From NCBI RefSeq assembly GCF_042649685.1, contig NZ_JBHRZT010000070.1:1-64000 (forward strand): 64,000 nt of DNA, read 5' to 3'. This DNA is from Bacillus_BA songklensis. Its GTDB lineage: Bacteria; Bacillota; Bacilli; Bacillales; Bacillaceae_H. Of this stretch, positions 43,408 through 52,444 are shown in pieces (within the stretch, counting starts at the first letter, position 1; each line of letters starts with the position of its first letter). The translations under genes and the position numbers were made by a program. The notes below the pieces were generated by a model. That model was not told where the DNA came from, did no database searches, and saw nothing but the letters and a program-made list of their open reading frames with translations.

Positions 43408-43545
43408 AAAGAGGGTGCCCCAAGTTGGGACACCCTCCTGCGATGAACCGTCATCAAAAATCCAAGAAAATCATGGATTTCGGTGAGGTTCATCGCCGAA
43501 AAATGGATTATTATCATCCTCTGGAGACTTTTGAGTTAGCTCCTT
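43408..43545. repeat. Dispersed palindromic repeat family D, copy 4
   Basis: AGGGTGCCCCAAGTTGGGACACCCT, then GCGATGAACCGTCATC and GATTTCGGTGAGGTTCATCGC. It lies six bp past the 3' end of chaA, in terminator position. Confidence 0.7.
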
Positions 43546-43551
43546 TTTCTT

Positions 43552-44607
43552 CTATAACAAGTAAAATCCAATTCCCATAATAACATATGCAGCAAGAAGT
43601 GTAGCTCCTTCAAACCAGTTTGTATCCCCGTCATTGGAAATGATGATCATTAGTAAGACGGATGCGATCATTGCAATGAGCTCCGGCAGAGTAAAGACAA
43701 GAGGCATCGTCGTCGGAAACATTAAGGAAACCAGGACAAGAACCGGTGCTACAAACAAAGCAATTTGCAGTGTAGAGCCAACTGCGATTTCAACGGCAAC
43801 GTTCATCTTGTTTTTGTATGCCATGATAATGGCAGAAGCGTGCTCTGCTGCATTTCCTACAATGGCCACAATAATAACCCCAATGAATAACTCGCTCCAG
43901 CCAAATCGCTCTGCTACAACCTCAAATGTATGCACAAGGTTTTCAGATACGTAGGCCACCGCAACGGTAGCTGCTCCCAGAATGATAAGAGCCTTTCCCT
44001 TGCCCCACTCTGCTTCTTCATGTTCTTCTGCTGTATCACTTTTATGTACATACACACCTCGATGCGTAACTAAACGGAAAAATAAAGCTGCTAGGTAAAG
44101 AGCGATTAAAATGATGGAAACCCCGATACTTAACGTTAATGTTTCCCCTTCGGTCATCTCAATTGAAAACACTTCCGGGATAACAAAGGCCACAATAACA
44201 GCAAAAATCAATAACCCCGCATTATGCCGTGCATCATATACGTTAAATGCCTGACGCTTATATTTTAATCCGCCGACAAAAAATGATAATCCTGCTACTA
44301 ACAGTAAGTTTCCTAGAACAGAACCCGTCAAAGATGCCAAAACAACTTCTACAAGCCCTTCTTTTAACGCAAAGATGGAAATGATCAATTCTACCGCATT
44401 TCCAAATGTAGCATTCAATAATCCTCCAATTTGCGGTCCTGCGACCACTGCTAAACTTTCTGTTGCTCTTCCCATATAACTTGCCAGCGCAATAATTGTT
44501 AGGCAGTAAATAATGAACAACAGAACAGGTGACCAGTGCATCAAGCTCCCTATAACAGACAAAGGAACACCGATTAACACCGCCAGAAAAAACACCTTGT
44601 TAACCAT
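43552..44607 (-). CDS. chaA: Ca2+/H+ antiporter ChaA (CaxA, YfkE)
   Basis: 351 residues, the same length as B. subtilis ChaA. Eleven or so membrane segments in two homologous halves carry the conserved alpha repeats: GNAVELIISIFAL and GNAAEHASAIIMA, whose acidic residues bind calcium. An acidic loop (SDTAEEHEEAEW) separates the halves. Start at MVNKVFFLAV with AAGGAAGG upstream. Confidence 0.92.
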   Translation of the reverse strand: MVNKVFFLAVLIGVPLSVIGSLMHWSPVLLFIIYCLTIIALASYMGRATESLAVVAGPQIGGLLNATFGNAVELIISIFALKEGLVEVVLASLTGSVLGNLLLVAGLSFFVGGLKYKRQAFNVYDARHNAGLLIFAVIVAFVIPEVFSIEMTEGETLTLSIGVSIILIALYLAALFFRLVTHRGVYVHKSDTAEEHEEAEWGKGKALIILGAATVAVAYVSENLVHTFEVVAERFGWSELFIGVIIVAIVGNAAEHASAIIMAYKNKMNVAVEIAVGSTLQIALFVAPVLVLVSLMFPTTMPLVFTLPELIAMIASVLLMIIISNDGDTNWFEGATLLAAYVIMGIGFYLL

Positions 44608-44837
44608 AGTAGAATACCTTCCTTTTTTCATTTTTAACATTTGTATTATAAAAATATATTACCACTGCAGATAGAGTTTTTTGGAATAATTTACATGAAA
44701 TTATCTTTTTAACTATTTCCTTTTTTCTTTACTTATAAACATTTTGAATACATGTTATTCCTTTCCCCTTCCATTTTTATGTTTACCCCCCCTTCAATTA
44801 GAAAGATTAATGATAGACATTTGAAAAAAGAGGGGTT

Positions 44838-44985
44838 GAAAACATATCAGAAGAGCTGAAAAAGCAAAGACTTAAAAGAATGGATTAACGGACCAGGTGA
44901 TCCTGAATATATACTGCTTCAGCTTATGCCTCAAACCATTCGTTATTATGAGAAAGCGGGAAGCAAACCGCAATTACTCCAATAA
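44838..44985 (+). pseudogene. Remnant of a small gene with a frameshift
   Basis: Frame one gives ISEELKKQRLKRMD then stop. Dropping one A in CTTAAAAGAATGG (about 44874-44883) gives a smooth continuation: LKEWINGPGDPEYILLQL, then MPQTIRYYEKAG, ending at TAA 44985. No start codon is left in the right frame. The family is not recognised; QTIRYYEKAG recalls MerR helices but that is weak. Confidence 0.4.
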
Positions 44986-45129
44986 GAAAAGAGGCTGTCC
45001 CATAAGCCTCTAATCAATGACAAAAGTGGAGCTTTCTATATAAAATCCACGTTAATTTTCTAACACATCAATCTCTGGGATATTGGATATTTGCTATCCC
45101 GATGATCCAGACCTTCTGAAAATGCCTTC

Positions 45130-45197
45130 AAAGGTCTTTGTATAAACGGTTGACAAGAGCCTGCAAGGGAACTTGGCAACTGCTTATGGATAAATCA
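45130..45197. repeat. Repeat family E, copy 3 (downstream of the OsmC gene)
   Basis: CAAAGGTCTTTGTATAA, TTGACAAGAGCC, AAGGGAACTTGGCA and CTGCTTATGG follow the same order as 59861-59920. Imperfect hairpin; it lies just past the 3' end of the leftward OsmC gene. Confidence 0.55.
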
Positions 45198-45202
45198 TAT
45201 AA

Positions 45203-45586
45203 TCAGACAAGTTCAAAGCTCTCTGTTACTTCAATACTATTGATAACCGATTGAACCATTGGGCAATTTTTGCGGGCAAGTTCTAACGACTGCTCTATTT
45301 TTTCCTTTGGTAAGTTCTGGCCTTTAATCAGATAATGAATATGGATTTTTTCAACGCGATTTGCTTCTTCTTCATTACGAACGACTTCCGTACGAATGGT
45401 TATATCGTCCACTTCAAGACGTTTCTTCTTCAGAATTTTACGTAATACTCCCCCGCTGCACACCGCAATAGATGCAACCATTAATTGATATGGACGAAAA
45501 CCGTACTCCTCATCTCCGGCAATATGCAATTCCCCATATGACAATTGTGTTGTAAACCCTACTTCCGGTTTCATCTTGAATTCCAT
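45203..45586 (-). CDS. OsmC family protein
   Basis: 127 residues. OsmC/Ohr fold with the two catalytic cysteines in VCSGGVLRKIL (about 51) and KNCPMVQSVI (about 108), the pair used against organic hydroperoxides. Helix with GFRPYQLMVASIAVCSGG is typical. Start MEFKMKPEVGF behind GGGGTGAG. Whether it is a peroxidase is inferred. Confidence 0.82.
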   Translation of the reverse strand: MEFKMKPEVGFTTQLSYGELHIAGDEEYGFRPYQLMVASIAVCSGGVLRKILKKKRLEVDDITIRTEVVRNEEEANRVEKIHIHYLIKGQNLPKEKIEQSLELARKNCPMVQSVINSIEVTESFELV

Positions 45587-45732
45587 GTTATGTTTCTCAC
45601 CCCTTCTTCTTTCCTTTGTTATAGCACAACCTTTGTCTTCATACAAATCATAAAACAAATCCTCCTTCTCGGAAAAACCTTGCCAAATTGTATAACAACC
45701 GATACCATCAAAAAGGATAAAGCTAAACTTTT

Positions 45733-45763
45733 ATCAGTGAAATCTTACTGTCCGTTAGACGGG
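45733..45763 (+). repeat. Partial repeat family C, copy 5 (upstream of yfkF)
   Basis: CTTACTGTCCGTTAGACGGGATAA matches the right end of C copies 1-3 (TTACTGCCCGTTA-GCGGGGTAAA). It lies 31 bp before the yfkF start in the same orientation. Confidence 0.55.
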
Positions 45764-45794
45764 ATAACCATCATGAACAAGTGAGGACATCGTG

Positions 45795-46964
45795 ATGACA
45801 ATCAATCGAATACGATTTTTGATATTAGTAGTACTTGTAGGCATCTCCGGTTTTTCACAGGGGATGCTGCTGCCCATTATTTCCATTATTTTCGAACAAG
45901 AAGGGATATCTTCTTCTCTTAATGGACTACATGCTACCGCTCTTTATATCGGTATTTTGATTGCCTCTCCTTTTATGGAATATCCTTTGAGAAAATACGG
46001 GTACAAACCATTTATTCTGTATGGAGGCTTACTTGTTGTACTTTGCCTTTTCTCTTTTCCTTTATGGAAATCGTTTTGGTTTTGGTTTGTGTTACGATTC
46101 CTAATTGGAATTGGAGACCATGCATTGCATTTTGGTACTCAAACATGGATTACCTCTTCTTCACCCAGCAATAAGCTTGGACGCAATTTATCGGTTTATG
46201 GGATTTCGTTTGGAGTAGGATTCGCGCTTGGGCCTGCCATCGCACCGCTTTTGCACATCCATCCCGCTCTCCCATTTATCATCACGAGCATCGCAAGTCT
46301 GATTGCCTGGTCACTCATTGTGTGGTTGAAAAACGAATATCCCGAACAAGATGATCATTCTCCTTCTTTTTTCCGTACAATGAAACGCTTTGGCAAAGTG
46401 ATGAAGTACGGATGGATTTCACTCCTAATGCCTTTTGGATATGGTTTTTTAGAAGCTTCACTTCACGGCAACTTTCCGGTTTACGCTTTGCGAAACGGAA
46501 TTACAATTGAACACGTATCCATTATCCTGCCTGCCTTCGCATTAGGAAGCATTGTCTTCCAATTACCTCTTGGCATTTTGAGTGATAAATACGGAAGACG
46601 AAACATTTTAGTTTTCGTGATGGCCTCAGGATTTTTTACATTCTTATCCGCCAGTTTTATAGAACATTCAGTCATCGGTTTAATCATTTGTTTATTTATT
46701 TCCGGTATGTTGGTCGGTTCTACATTTTCTCTGGGAATTAGTTATATGACGGATTTACTTCCAAAAGCTTTACTGCCCGCCGGAAACCTCATGTGCGGTA
46801 TAGCTTTCAGTATGGGAAGTATCCTCGGCCCCTATATGGGAGGTTTGTTTATTCAATTCTCACCTAATGCCAGCTTTTTTTACGTCATCAGCTTCATGCT
46901 GCTGCTCATTCTTATCGCATTAATATCCTTTAGACAAAACGGGCTCGTTCCTATTAAAGAGTAA
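45795..46964 (+). CDS. yfkF: MFS transporter YfkF
   Basis: 389 residues with 12 membrane segments. Motif A is kept in the second half (LGILSDKYGRRN). The first half has SPFMEYPLRKYGYKP. Likely drug or small-molecule efflux; substrate unknown. ATG at 45795 chosen because GAGG lies eight nt upstream. Follows chaA as in B. subtilis. Confidence 0.82.
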   Translation: MTINRIRFLILVVLVGISGFSQGMLLPIISIIFEQEGISSSLNGLHATALYIGILIASPFMEYPLRKYGYKPFILYGGLLVVLCLFSFPLWKSFWFWFVLRFLIGIGDHALHFGTQTWITSSSPSNKLGRNLSVYGISFGVGFALGPAIAPLLHIHPALPFIITSIASLIAWSLIVWLKNEYPEQDDHSPSFFRTMKRFGKVMKYGWISLLMPFGYGFLEASLHGNFPVYALRNGITIEHVSIILPAFALGSIVFQLPLGILSDKYGRRNILVFVMASGFFTFLSASFIEHSVIGLIICLFISGMLVGSTFSLGISYMTDLLPKALLPAGNLMCGIAFSMGSILGPYMGGLFIQFSPNASFFYVISFMLLLILIALISFRQNGLVPIKE

Positions 46965-46983
46965 ACAGGAACGAGCTCTTTAA
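46943..46983 (+). terminator. Terminator of yfkF
   Basis: GCTCGTTCCT / AGGAACGAGC arms; the left arm lies within the last codons of yfkF. Confidence 0.75.
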
Positions 46984-47098
46984 AAATTTTGGCCTATTTT
47001 TTAAAAAAATGAGCACAAAAACAAAAATCTGTTATATAATACAATTAACAATAATAAACTGTATTAAAACAGTAAGAAATTGAGAGGAGCGATTAACA

Positions 47099-47245
47099 AT
47101 GAGTCGACAAGAACGGAAAAACATGGTGGAGTTTATAGCAAAGGTGAAAGAGTTTGATCAGGAAACTTTAATGTACATGACAGATGCCGATATTGAGCAT
47201 ATTTACAACGCTGTGTATTACCATCACGAAGAAATCGTAGAATAG
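47099..47245 (+). CDS. BH0509-like small protein
   Basis: 48 residues: MSRQERKNMVEFIAKVKEFD, then LMYMTDADIEHIYN, ending in an acidic tail. Predicted helical and soluble. I recognise the LMYMTDAEIEHIY pattern from the small BH0509 family of Bacillaceae. GAGAGGAG lies upstream and a strong terminator downstream. Function unknown; a leftward frame across its end is a shadow. Confidence 0.6.
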   Translation: MSRQERKNMVEFIAKVKEFDQETLMYMTDADIEHIYNAVYYHHEEIVE

Positions 47246-47334
47246 TGCTTCCAGTCTCGTACCGCTGCCGAGCGTACGAATGATTCAACTGGTAAGCCAG
47301 GAATTTCTCTCCCTTATATATATGTTCCATTCTT

Positions 47335-47392
47335 AAGAGGCGGCCCCACTAGCGAGTTCTTTACGCTTTGGAGCCAGCCTCTTTTTTTTCTT
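47335..47392 (+). terminator. Terminator of the BH0509-like gene
   Basis: AAGAGGC / GCCTCTT outer stem and GGCCCC/GGAGCC inner pairing, then eight T residues. Confidence 0.75.
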
Positions 47393-47436
47393 ATCACCTA
47401 TAGCTTTTTGAATCATATATTAACTGAAAATAATCT

Positions 47437-47536
47437 TTTTCAACTCCTATACAGCATGGTATAATTTTAATAAATAATAAAATATGGTAAAGAAATATGC
47501 TGCTATCTGTATGGATGGCAGCTTTCGTACTTTTTT
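47437..47536 (+). promoter_or_regulatory. Promoter with PerR-like box and attenuator-like hairpin, upstream of the P-type ATPase
   Basis: TTTTCA (47437-47442), 17-nt spacer, TATAAT (47460-47465). The -10 overlaps GTATAATTTTAATAA (47459-47473), matching the Per box at 11 of 14 fixed positions. About 30 nt on, GCTGCTATC/GATGGCAGC (47499-47522) followed by TTTCGTACTTTTTT looks like an intrinsic terminator. Then comes TTTAGGAG and a nine-residue frame (47544-47573, MIVILILNY) whose stop is supplied by repeat A. Confidence 0.45.
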
Positions 47537-47570
47537 AGGAGTAATGATTGTGATTCTAATTCTCAATTAC

Positions 47571-47767
47571 TAAGAAAAGTGAAGCAAGCTTGCTCATGCT
47601 CATAGGGCAGTGGAACCACCGACGAGAAGTCGCTTTTTGACTCCGTAGGAGGTGGTGAAGTGACCGTAGAGGATAGCTTGCGGAACTAGACACTAAGAAA
47701 AGCGCAGGCGACCGAAAGATTAGGAGCCGCAGCTAGACAGTTCCAAAGCACAATCTATACTTTCTTA
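47571..47767. repeat. Dispersed repeat family A, copy 3 (compound)
   Basis: 197 bp from TAAGAAAAGTG to CTTTCTTA. It carries the shared core (GGCAGTGGAAC, GACTCCG, GGTGGTGAAGTGACC) plus a second partial unit from 47693 (TAAGAAAAGCGCAGGCGACC to GCAGCTAGACA). The element separates the promoter above from the ATPase gene. Confidence 0.75.
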
Positions 47768-47793
47768 TACAATAAATAAAAGGAGTGATGGAT

Positions 47794-49710
47794 ATGGAAG
47801 CAAACGTACTGGAGAGGAGAAAAAGAGCAGAACAGCCTTCTTCTCTTTCTATATTCCTTTCTACACATGGCGAACTAATTGCCACTTTGATATGCGGTAT
47901 TCTCATTTTAGCAGGATGGATCGTTTCAAAAGGAGCTCATTCAACGTTAGCTGTAACATTGTTCATATCAGCTTATCTTATTGGCGGATATGCCAAAGCA
48001 AAAGAAGGCATTGAAGAAACAATTGAAAATAAAGAGCTAAATGTGGAAATGCTGATGATTTTTGCAGCCATCGGATCTGCCATCATCGGCTATTGGGTGG
48101 AAGGAGCGATGCTAATCTTTATCTTTGCTTTAAGCGGTGCCCTTGAGACATATACAATGAATAAAAGTCACCGGGAGATTACTTCTTTGATGGAACTCCA
48201 GCCTGAACAGGCAACGCGAATCCGTCACGGAATAGAGGAAGTTGTTCATGTTTCTGCGCTTTCAATCGGTGACCGGATTCTCGTGAAACCGGGGGAGCGC
48301 ATTCCTTCAGACGGCCTCATTGCAACAGGTGAAACAACCATTGATCAGGCTGCCATCACAGGTGAATCCGTACCCGTTTTTAAATCTGGCAATGATGAAG
48401 TATTTGCAGGCACCGTCAACTTAAAAGGAGCCATTACAGTCGAAATTACAAAAGAATCCCAAGAAACACTGTTCCAGAAGATTATCCAGCTTGTTCAAAG
48501 CGCTCAAAGTGAAAAGTCCCCTTCTCAGCTTTTTATTGAAAAATTTGAAGGAATCTATGTGAAAATTGTTCTTGCAACTGTGGCGATTATGATGTTTCTT
48601 CCTCATTATTTATTAGGGTGGAGTTGGACCGAAACATTTTATCGAGCCATGATTTTACTCGTTGTTGCTTCCCCTTGTGCCCTTGTTGCCTCCATTATGC
48701 CGGCTTCCTTGTCAGCCATTTCGAACGGAGCTCGAAAAGGTATTTTATTTAAGGGCGGAGTTCACTTAGAACGGTTAAGTCATCTAAAAGCCATTGCTCT
48801 TGATAAAACAGGAACACTGACAAGGGGAAAACCGGAAGTAACAAACGTAGTAGTACGCTCGGACATAGACGAAGCTGATTTTTTGCAAAAGATTGCTTCT
48901 ATTGAGCGACAATCCAACCACCCGCTGGCACAGGCCATCGTACAACACGCCAAAGCAAAAGGGAGCAAACCATTGTTGCAGCCCGATTATTTAGAAGATG
49001 CGCCTGGATGGGGTGTCATCGGTTCTGTCCAACAGGAAGAATGGAAAGTTGGCAAATCTGAATTCGTGGGAAAAGAGGAAGCTCTCTCCTTTCACCATTC
49101 CATTGCCCTAAAACTTGCAGAGGAAGGTAAAACAATCGTATTTGCAAAAGATCCAAAAGGAATTGTCGGTCTTCTGGCCTTAAAAGATGTGGTTCGCGAT
49201 GAAACATCTTCAGCCATCGAGCACCTTAAACGCCTAGGTGTATATACGGTCATGCTGACAGGAGACGGCGAAAAAACAGCAGAAGCAATTGCAAAAGAAT
49301 GCCATGTTGACCAGTATGAAGCGGAATGCCTGCCGGAAGAAAAAGTCAATAAAGTAAGAGGCTTAAAGGAGAAATTTGAGACGGTAGGAATGGTTGGAGA
49401 CGGAATCAATGATGCTCCTGCCCTGGCAACCGCTCATGTCGGAATTGCCATGGGAGAAGGAACAGATGTAGCATTGGAAACAGCTGACATCGTCCTGATG
49501 AAAAACGATTTATCAAAGATTGCAGAAGCCATGGAATTGTCAAAAAGAATGAACAAAATCATTAAACAAAACATTATTTTCTCCATTAGTGTGATCATTC
49601 TGCTCATATGCTCTAATTTCCTTCAATTTCTTGACTTGCCGTTTGGTGTCATCGGACATGAAGGAAGCACCATTCTTGTCATTTTAAATAGCCTGCGCCT
49701 GCTGAAATAA
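47794..49710 (+). CDS. Heavy-metal translocating P1B-type ATPase (ZosA/CadA-like)
   Basis: 638 residues. No N-terminal metal-binding domain; eight membrane helices. SPC motif at about 293 in the sixth helix (zinc/cadmium/cobalt type uses CPC or SPC), phosphorylated D337 in DKTGTLT, TGES actuator, SNHPLAQA and GDGINDAPAL. The length and lack of an HMA domain resemble B. subtilis ZosA, a PerR-controlled zinc transporter, but I cannot confirm orthology. ATG at 47794 follows AAAGGAG; upstream GTG/ATG codons lie within the site. Confidence 0.85.
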   Translation: MEANVLERRKRAEQPSSLSIFLSTHGELIATLICGILILAGWIVSKGAHSTLAVTLFISAYLIGGYAKAKEGIEETIENKELNVEMLMIFAAIGSAIIGYWVEGAMLIFIFALSGALETYTMNKSHREITSLMELQPEQATRIRHGIEEVVHVSALSIGDRILVKPGERIPSDGLIATGETTIDQAAITGESVPVFKSGNDEVFAGTVNLKGAITVEITKESQETLFQKIIQLVQSAQSEKSPSQLFIEKFEGIYVKIVLATVAIMMFLPHYLLGWSWTETFYRAMILLVVASPCALVASIMPASLSAISNGARKGILFKGGVHLERLSHLKAIALDKTGTLTRGKPEVTNVVVRSDIDEADFLQKIASIERQSNHPLAQAIVQHAKAKGSKPLLQPDYLEDAPGWGVIGSVQQEEWKVGKSEFVGKEEALSFHHSIALKLAEEGKTIVFAKDPKGIVGLLALKDVVRDETSSAIEHLKRLGVYTVMLTGDGEKTAEAIAKECHVDQYEAECLPEEKVNKVRGLKEKFETVGMVGDGINDAPALATAHVGIAMGEGTDVALETADIVLMKNDLSKIAEAMELSKRMNKIIKQNIIFSISVIILLICSNFLQFLDLPFGVIGHEGSTILVILNSLRLLK

Positions 49711-49713
49711 GCG

Positions 49714-49746
49714 AAAACAGCTTAGGGAACCCTAAGCTGTTTTTTT
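49714..49746 (+). terminator. Terminator of the P-type ATPase gene
   Basis: AAAACAGCTTAGGG / CCCTAAGCTGTTTT, then T run. It overlaps the stop codon of the small leftward gene. Confidence 0.9.
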
Positions 49747-49852
49747 AATGATAGCCGTTTTGCCCGTTTGCGCTGCCGCTTGTTTTATTTTTAGAACCTT
49801 GTTTGCTGTTTTGTTTGTTGTGGCTGCCGCCTTTTTTTGTATGTTTTGTCAT
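49745..49852 (-). CDS. Hypothetical basic 35-residue protein
   Basis: MTKHTKKGGSHNKQN then repeats of Lys, Asn, Gln, Ser and Gly to the end (GYH). AGGAGG lies nine nt before the ATG, which is the main support. Composition recalls small spore-associated proteins, but no family is recognised. Convergent with the ATPase gene and sharing its terminator region. Confidence 0.5.
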   Translation of the reverse strand: MTKHTKKGGSHNKQNSKQGSKNKTSGSANGQNGYH

Positions 49853-49936
49853 GATATAAGCCTCCTAAAAAAGTATCCCTTACATCATATAGTATGGCTG
49901 TTTTGACGGTATGTATTGAGTGGTAATATGTGTTCA

Positions 49937-50779
49937 TCACTCATGGGGAATAACATTTTTTTGATAATAAATGGCATTGATTTCTCCCCCTATCACGATA
50001 ATCATCCCTGATATATATAACCAAACCATTAAAATGATGATTCCCCCTAAACTCCCATATGTTGCTGTATAATTCCCGAAATTACCGACGTAATACGAAA
50101 AAGCAAGGGAAGCAATCATCCATCCAAAGGTAGCAAAGGCAGATCCCCTTACTACTTCTTTTAACTTTAAATGTTTATTTGGCGCAAAATAATACAGCCC
50201 TGTGAAAACTATAAATAAGATAATGGCACTAACAATCCAGCGGGAAGCCGACCATATGGCTAAGAAAGTAACCGATAAGCCAAATGTCGAAAATAAGTAC
50301 AAGCCGATCATTTTCCCAAAAACAGGGAGTAGTAAAGCTGTTATAATGACAAAAATCATGGCCGTCGTCAACATTACCGCCATTCCTCTAGCCACAATAA
50401 AAGAACGGCTCTCCTCCACTTCATACGCACGGTTAAAAGCTCTTACAATAGCGTTAATTCCGTTAGAAGCAGACCAAATAGTAGCGATGATCCCAAACGA
50501 TAAAAGACCTTCATTATGTGAACCAATAATGGTGTTTACATTTGTTTCAATCATTTTCATCGTCTGCTTTGGAGCAAATTCACTTATTAAATTTAATACG
50601 TCTTTCTGTTCTAAAGGAAAGAAGCCAATCAATGTAATCAAGAAAATTAAAAACGGAAATAAGGAAAGGAGAAAATAATAAGCCAGCTCTGCTGCAAGCC
50701 TTGAAATTTCATCACGTTGAAATCGCCATACCAATTCTTTCAACCAGGAAGGGGAATTCGTTTCGTTTATATTCTCCAT
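49937..50779 (-). CDS. yfkH: YihY/BrkB family inner-membrane protein YfkH
   Basis: 280 residues with six membrane segments. ELAYYFLLSLFPFLIFLIT and ATIWSASNGINAIVRAFNRAYEVEE are family hallmarks; GGEINAIYY closes it. Function uncertain; it is not an RNase BN despite older naming. AGAGAGGTG precedes this ATG. Last of the yfkJ-yfkI-yfkH set, 13 bp after yfkI. Confidence 0.87.
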   Translation of the reverse strand: MENINETNSPSWLKELVWRFQRDEISRLAAELAYYFLLSLFPFLIFLITLIGFFPLEQKDVLNLISEFAPKQTMKMIETNVNTIIGSHNEGLLSFGIIATIWSASNGINAIVRAFNRAYEVEESRSFIVARGMAVMLTTAMIFVIITALLLPVFGKMIGLYLFSTFGLSVTFLAIWSASRWIVSAIILFIVFTGLYYFAPNKHLKLKEVVRGSAFATFGWMIASLAFSYYVGNFGNYTATYGSLGGIIILMVWLYISGMIIVIGGEINAIYYQKNVIPHE

Positions 50780-50792
50780 ATGTTCACCTCTC

Positions 50793-51137
50793 TTAGTGGA
50801 GAGAATGTTCTTTCGAATCCTTCGCTGTGAAAACATCTTTTGTTTCTTTTACAATATCCATTACTTGCGGCGTTACTTCCCGCAACTCCTCTACTTTCCC
50901 GGCTATAAAAGAGACGTCCTCAGAGATATGTTCAACCGTTGATTTCAATTCATTGAACTTCTCCTTCATTACTTGCTGGGTTTGTTTTGGATTCTTAACC
51001 ACTTCCGCCACTTGTGTTCCAACCTTCTTACCGCCTCTTATGACCCGCTCGCGTGTGGTTTTATCGAACATCGATACCGCAGCACCTACTAAAGCTCCAA
51101 TCAGGATTCCATCTAATAACTTACTTCGTTTTTTCAT
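50793..51137 (-). CDS. yfkI: YtxH-domain small membrane-anchored protein (YfkI)
   Basis: 114 residues. LLDGILIGALVGAAVSMF forms the single glycine-rich membrane segment of YtxH proteins, followed by a charged helical tail. GGAGGAGAGC precedes the ATG. It sits between yfkJ and yfkH as in B. subtilis. Relatives are stress-induced; function unknown. Confidence 0.75.
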   Translation of the reverse strand: MKKRSKLLDGILIGALVGAAVSMFDKTTRERVIRGGKKVGTQVAEVVKNPKQTQQVMKEKFNELKSTVEHISEDVSFIAGKVEELREVTPQVMDIVKETKDVFTAKDSKEHSLH

Positions 51138-51179
51138 CGTTCTGCTCTCCTCCTTTGTTTTCTCCTATGTAGATCAGTC

Positions 51180-51653
51180 CTAAACACGAAAATGTTTTTC
51201 CAAAATATCTTCCAATAAGTTTTCGCAGCCTTTTTTCACCAAGTCATATACTTCATCGAAATTTCCGGTAAAATACGGATCCGGCACGTCATTTATCTGA
51301 GCTTCCGGTACAAAGTCTAATAAACGGCCAATATAACCCGTTTTGTTGTATCCAGCCATCCTTCTTAAATTCCCAATATTCTCTGTATCCATCCCGATAA
51401 TATAATCAAATTCAGCTAAATCATCTTCTTTGACCTGACGGGCCGTCAGCCCACCAAAATTAATATTATTTTTTGTTAAAATTGCCTGTGTACCTTTGTG
51501 AGGGGGATTTCCGATGTGCCAATCGCCTGTTCCTGCCGAATCAATGATAATTTGATCTTCCATGCCTTTTTTTCTAACTAAATCGCGAAAAACCGCTTCT
51601 GCCATCGGGGATCGGCAAATATTCCCTAAACATACAAACAGTACTTTTACCAT
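51180..51653 (-). CDS. yfkJ: Low-molecular-weight protein-tyrosine phosphatase YfkJ
   Basis: 157 residues. The phosphate loop VCLGNICRS contains nucleophile C8 and R14; the general acid is the aspartate in VPDPYFTG. Full length. First gene of the yfkJIH unit, GGAGAAAG before the start. In B. subtilis it contributes to ethanol stress resistance. Confidence 0.92.
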   Translation of the reverse strand: MVKVLFVCLGNICRSPMAEAVFRDLVRKKGMEDQIIIDSAGTGDWHIGNPPHKGTQAILTKNNINFGGLTARQVKEDDLAEFDYIIGMDTENIGNLRRMAGYNKTGYIGRLLDFVPEAQINDVPDPYFTGNFDEVYDLVKKGCENLLEDILEKHFRV

Positions 51654-51812
51654 TTTCTTTCTCCTTTAATTTTATTTACAAACATTATATACAAATGATT
51701 TGATGGATGAAAAGTGATGAAAAAACAGATTAGGCATTCATAAAGAAAACAAAAATCATCCGGCACTGATATATGCAAGCGTGATTGTCATCCTTTCCTT
51801 TCACTCGAAACA

Positions 51813-51821
51813 TGTTATAAT
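51813..51821 (+). promoter_or_regulatory. Extended -10 promoter of yfkK
   Basis: TGTTATAAT: an exact -10 with the TGN extension; no good -35 at 17 nt, as is usual for this type. Confidence 0.6.
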
Positions 51822-51850
51822 GAAAAAAACAGTCGGAAGGATTGAAAAAA

Positions 51851-52078
51851 GTGGATTTATCAAAAAAGACAGCAGAAAATGTGGAATTTATGATTGAAGC
51901 AATTAAGGAAAAATTAAAGGTATTAAATTTCGGTGCTATTAAGCCTGCTCATTTTGATGAAGAAATGTATGAAGAACTGCACGATATTTATGAATTAGTC
52001 ATGAAAAAAAACTCCTTCAGTCCAAACGAAATGCAAGCCATCGCTGAAGAATTAGGAAACTTGCGTAAACAAGCTTAA
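51851..52078 (+). CDS. yfkK: YfkK family protein (DUF1128)
   Basis: 75 residues, helical and acidic. GTG start gives MDLSKKTAENVEFMI, the usual family beginning; GGAAGG is 10 nt upstream. A TTG three codons earlier is too near that site. Divergent from yfkJ. Function unknown. Confidence 0.82.
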   Translation: MDLSKKTAENVEFMIEAIKEKLKVLNFGAIKPAHFDEEMYEELHDIYELVMKKNSFSPNEMQAIAEELGNLRKQA

Positions 52079-52232
52079 GAAAAAAGAGGCTGACTCAAAA
52101 GCCTCCAGATGACGGTAATCATCCATTTTTTCTGTGATGGGCCTTCATCGCCATGCTGGATTTTTAATGATGATCCATCGCAGGAGGGTGCCCCAAAAGT
52201 ATATTCTTTGTACTTTTGGGGCACCCTCTTTT
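52079..52232. repeat. Dispersed palindromic repeat family D, copy 5
   Basis: AAAAAAGAGGCTGACTCAAAAG as in copy 1, a middle with GATGGGCCTTCATCG, then GAGGGTGCCCCAAAAGT / ACTTTTGGGGCACCCTC. It starts right at the yfkK stop and serves as its likely terminator. Confidence 0.8.
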
Positions 52233-52371
52233 TGAAAAACCGCTATTTAACAACTATGTTCTTCCTATTATTTTTAGCTGGTTCGTGTGAAATCGATATT
52301 TCCCATAGTTTTTGAAAAAATCATTGCCGAAAAGAGGTCTGACTTTTAGAATGAATCAAAATAAAGAAAAA

Positions 52372-52444
52372 TCACTCGTATAATCTTGGCGATATGGGCC
52401 AAGAGTCTCTACCGGACTACCGTAAATAGTTGGACTACGAGAGA
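52372..52444 (+). promoter_or_regulatory. Purine riboswitch, guanine type
   Basis: P1 CTCGTA (52375-52380) / TACGAG (52436-52441). P2 TCTTGGC-GATATGG-GCCAAGA. J2/3 TCTCTACC; P3 with CCGTAAA loop. These loops are the invariant elements of purine aptamers. The specificity base in GACTACG is C (52435), which pairs with guanine or hypoxanthine; adenine aptamers have U there. About 85 nt separate it from the adenine deaminase start; the expression platform is not obvious. Confidence 0.92.
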
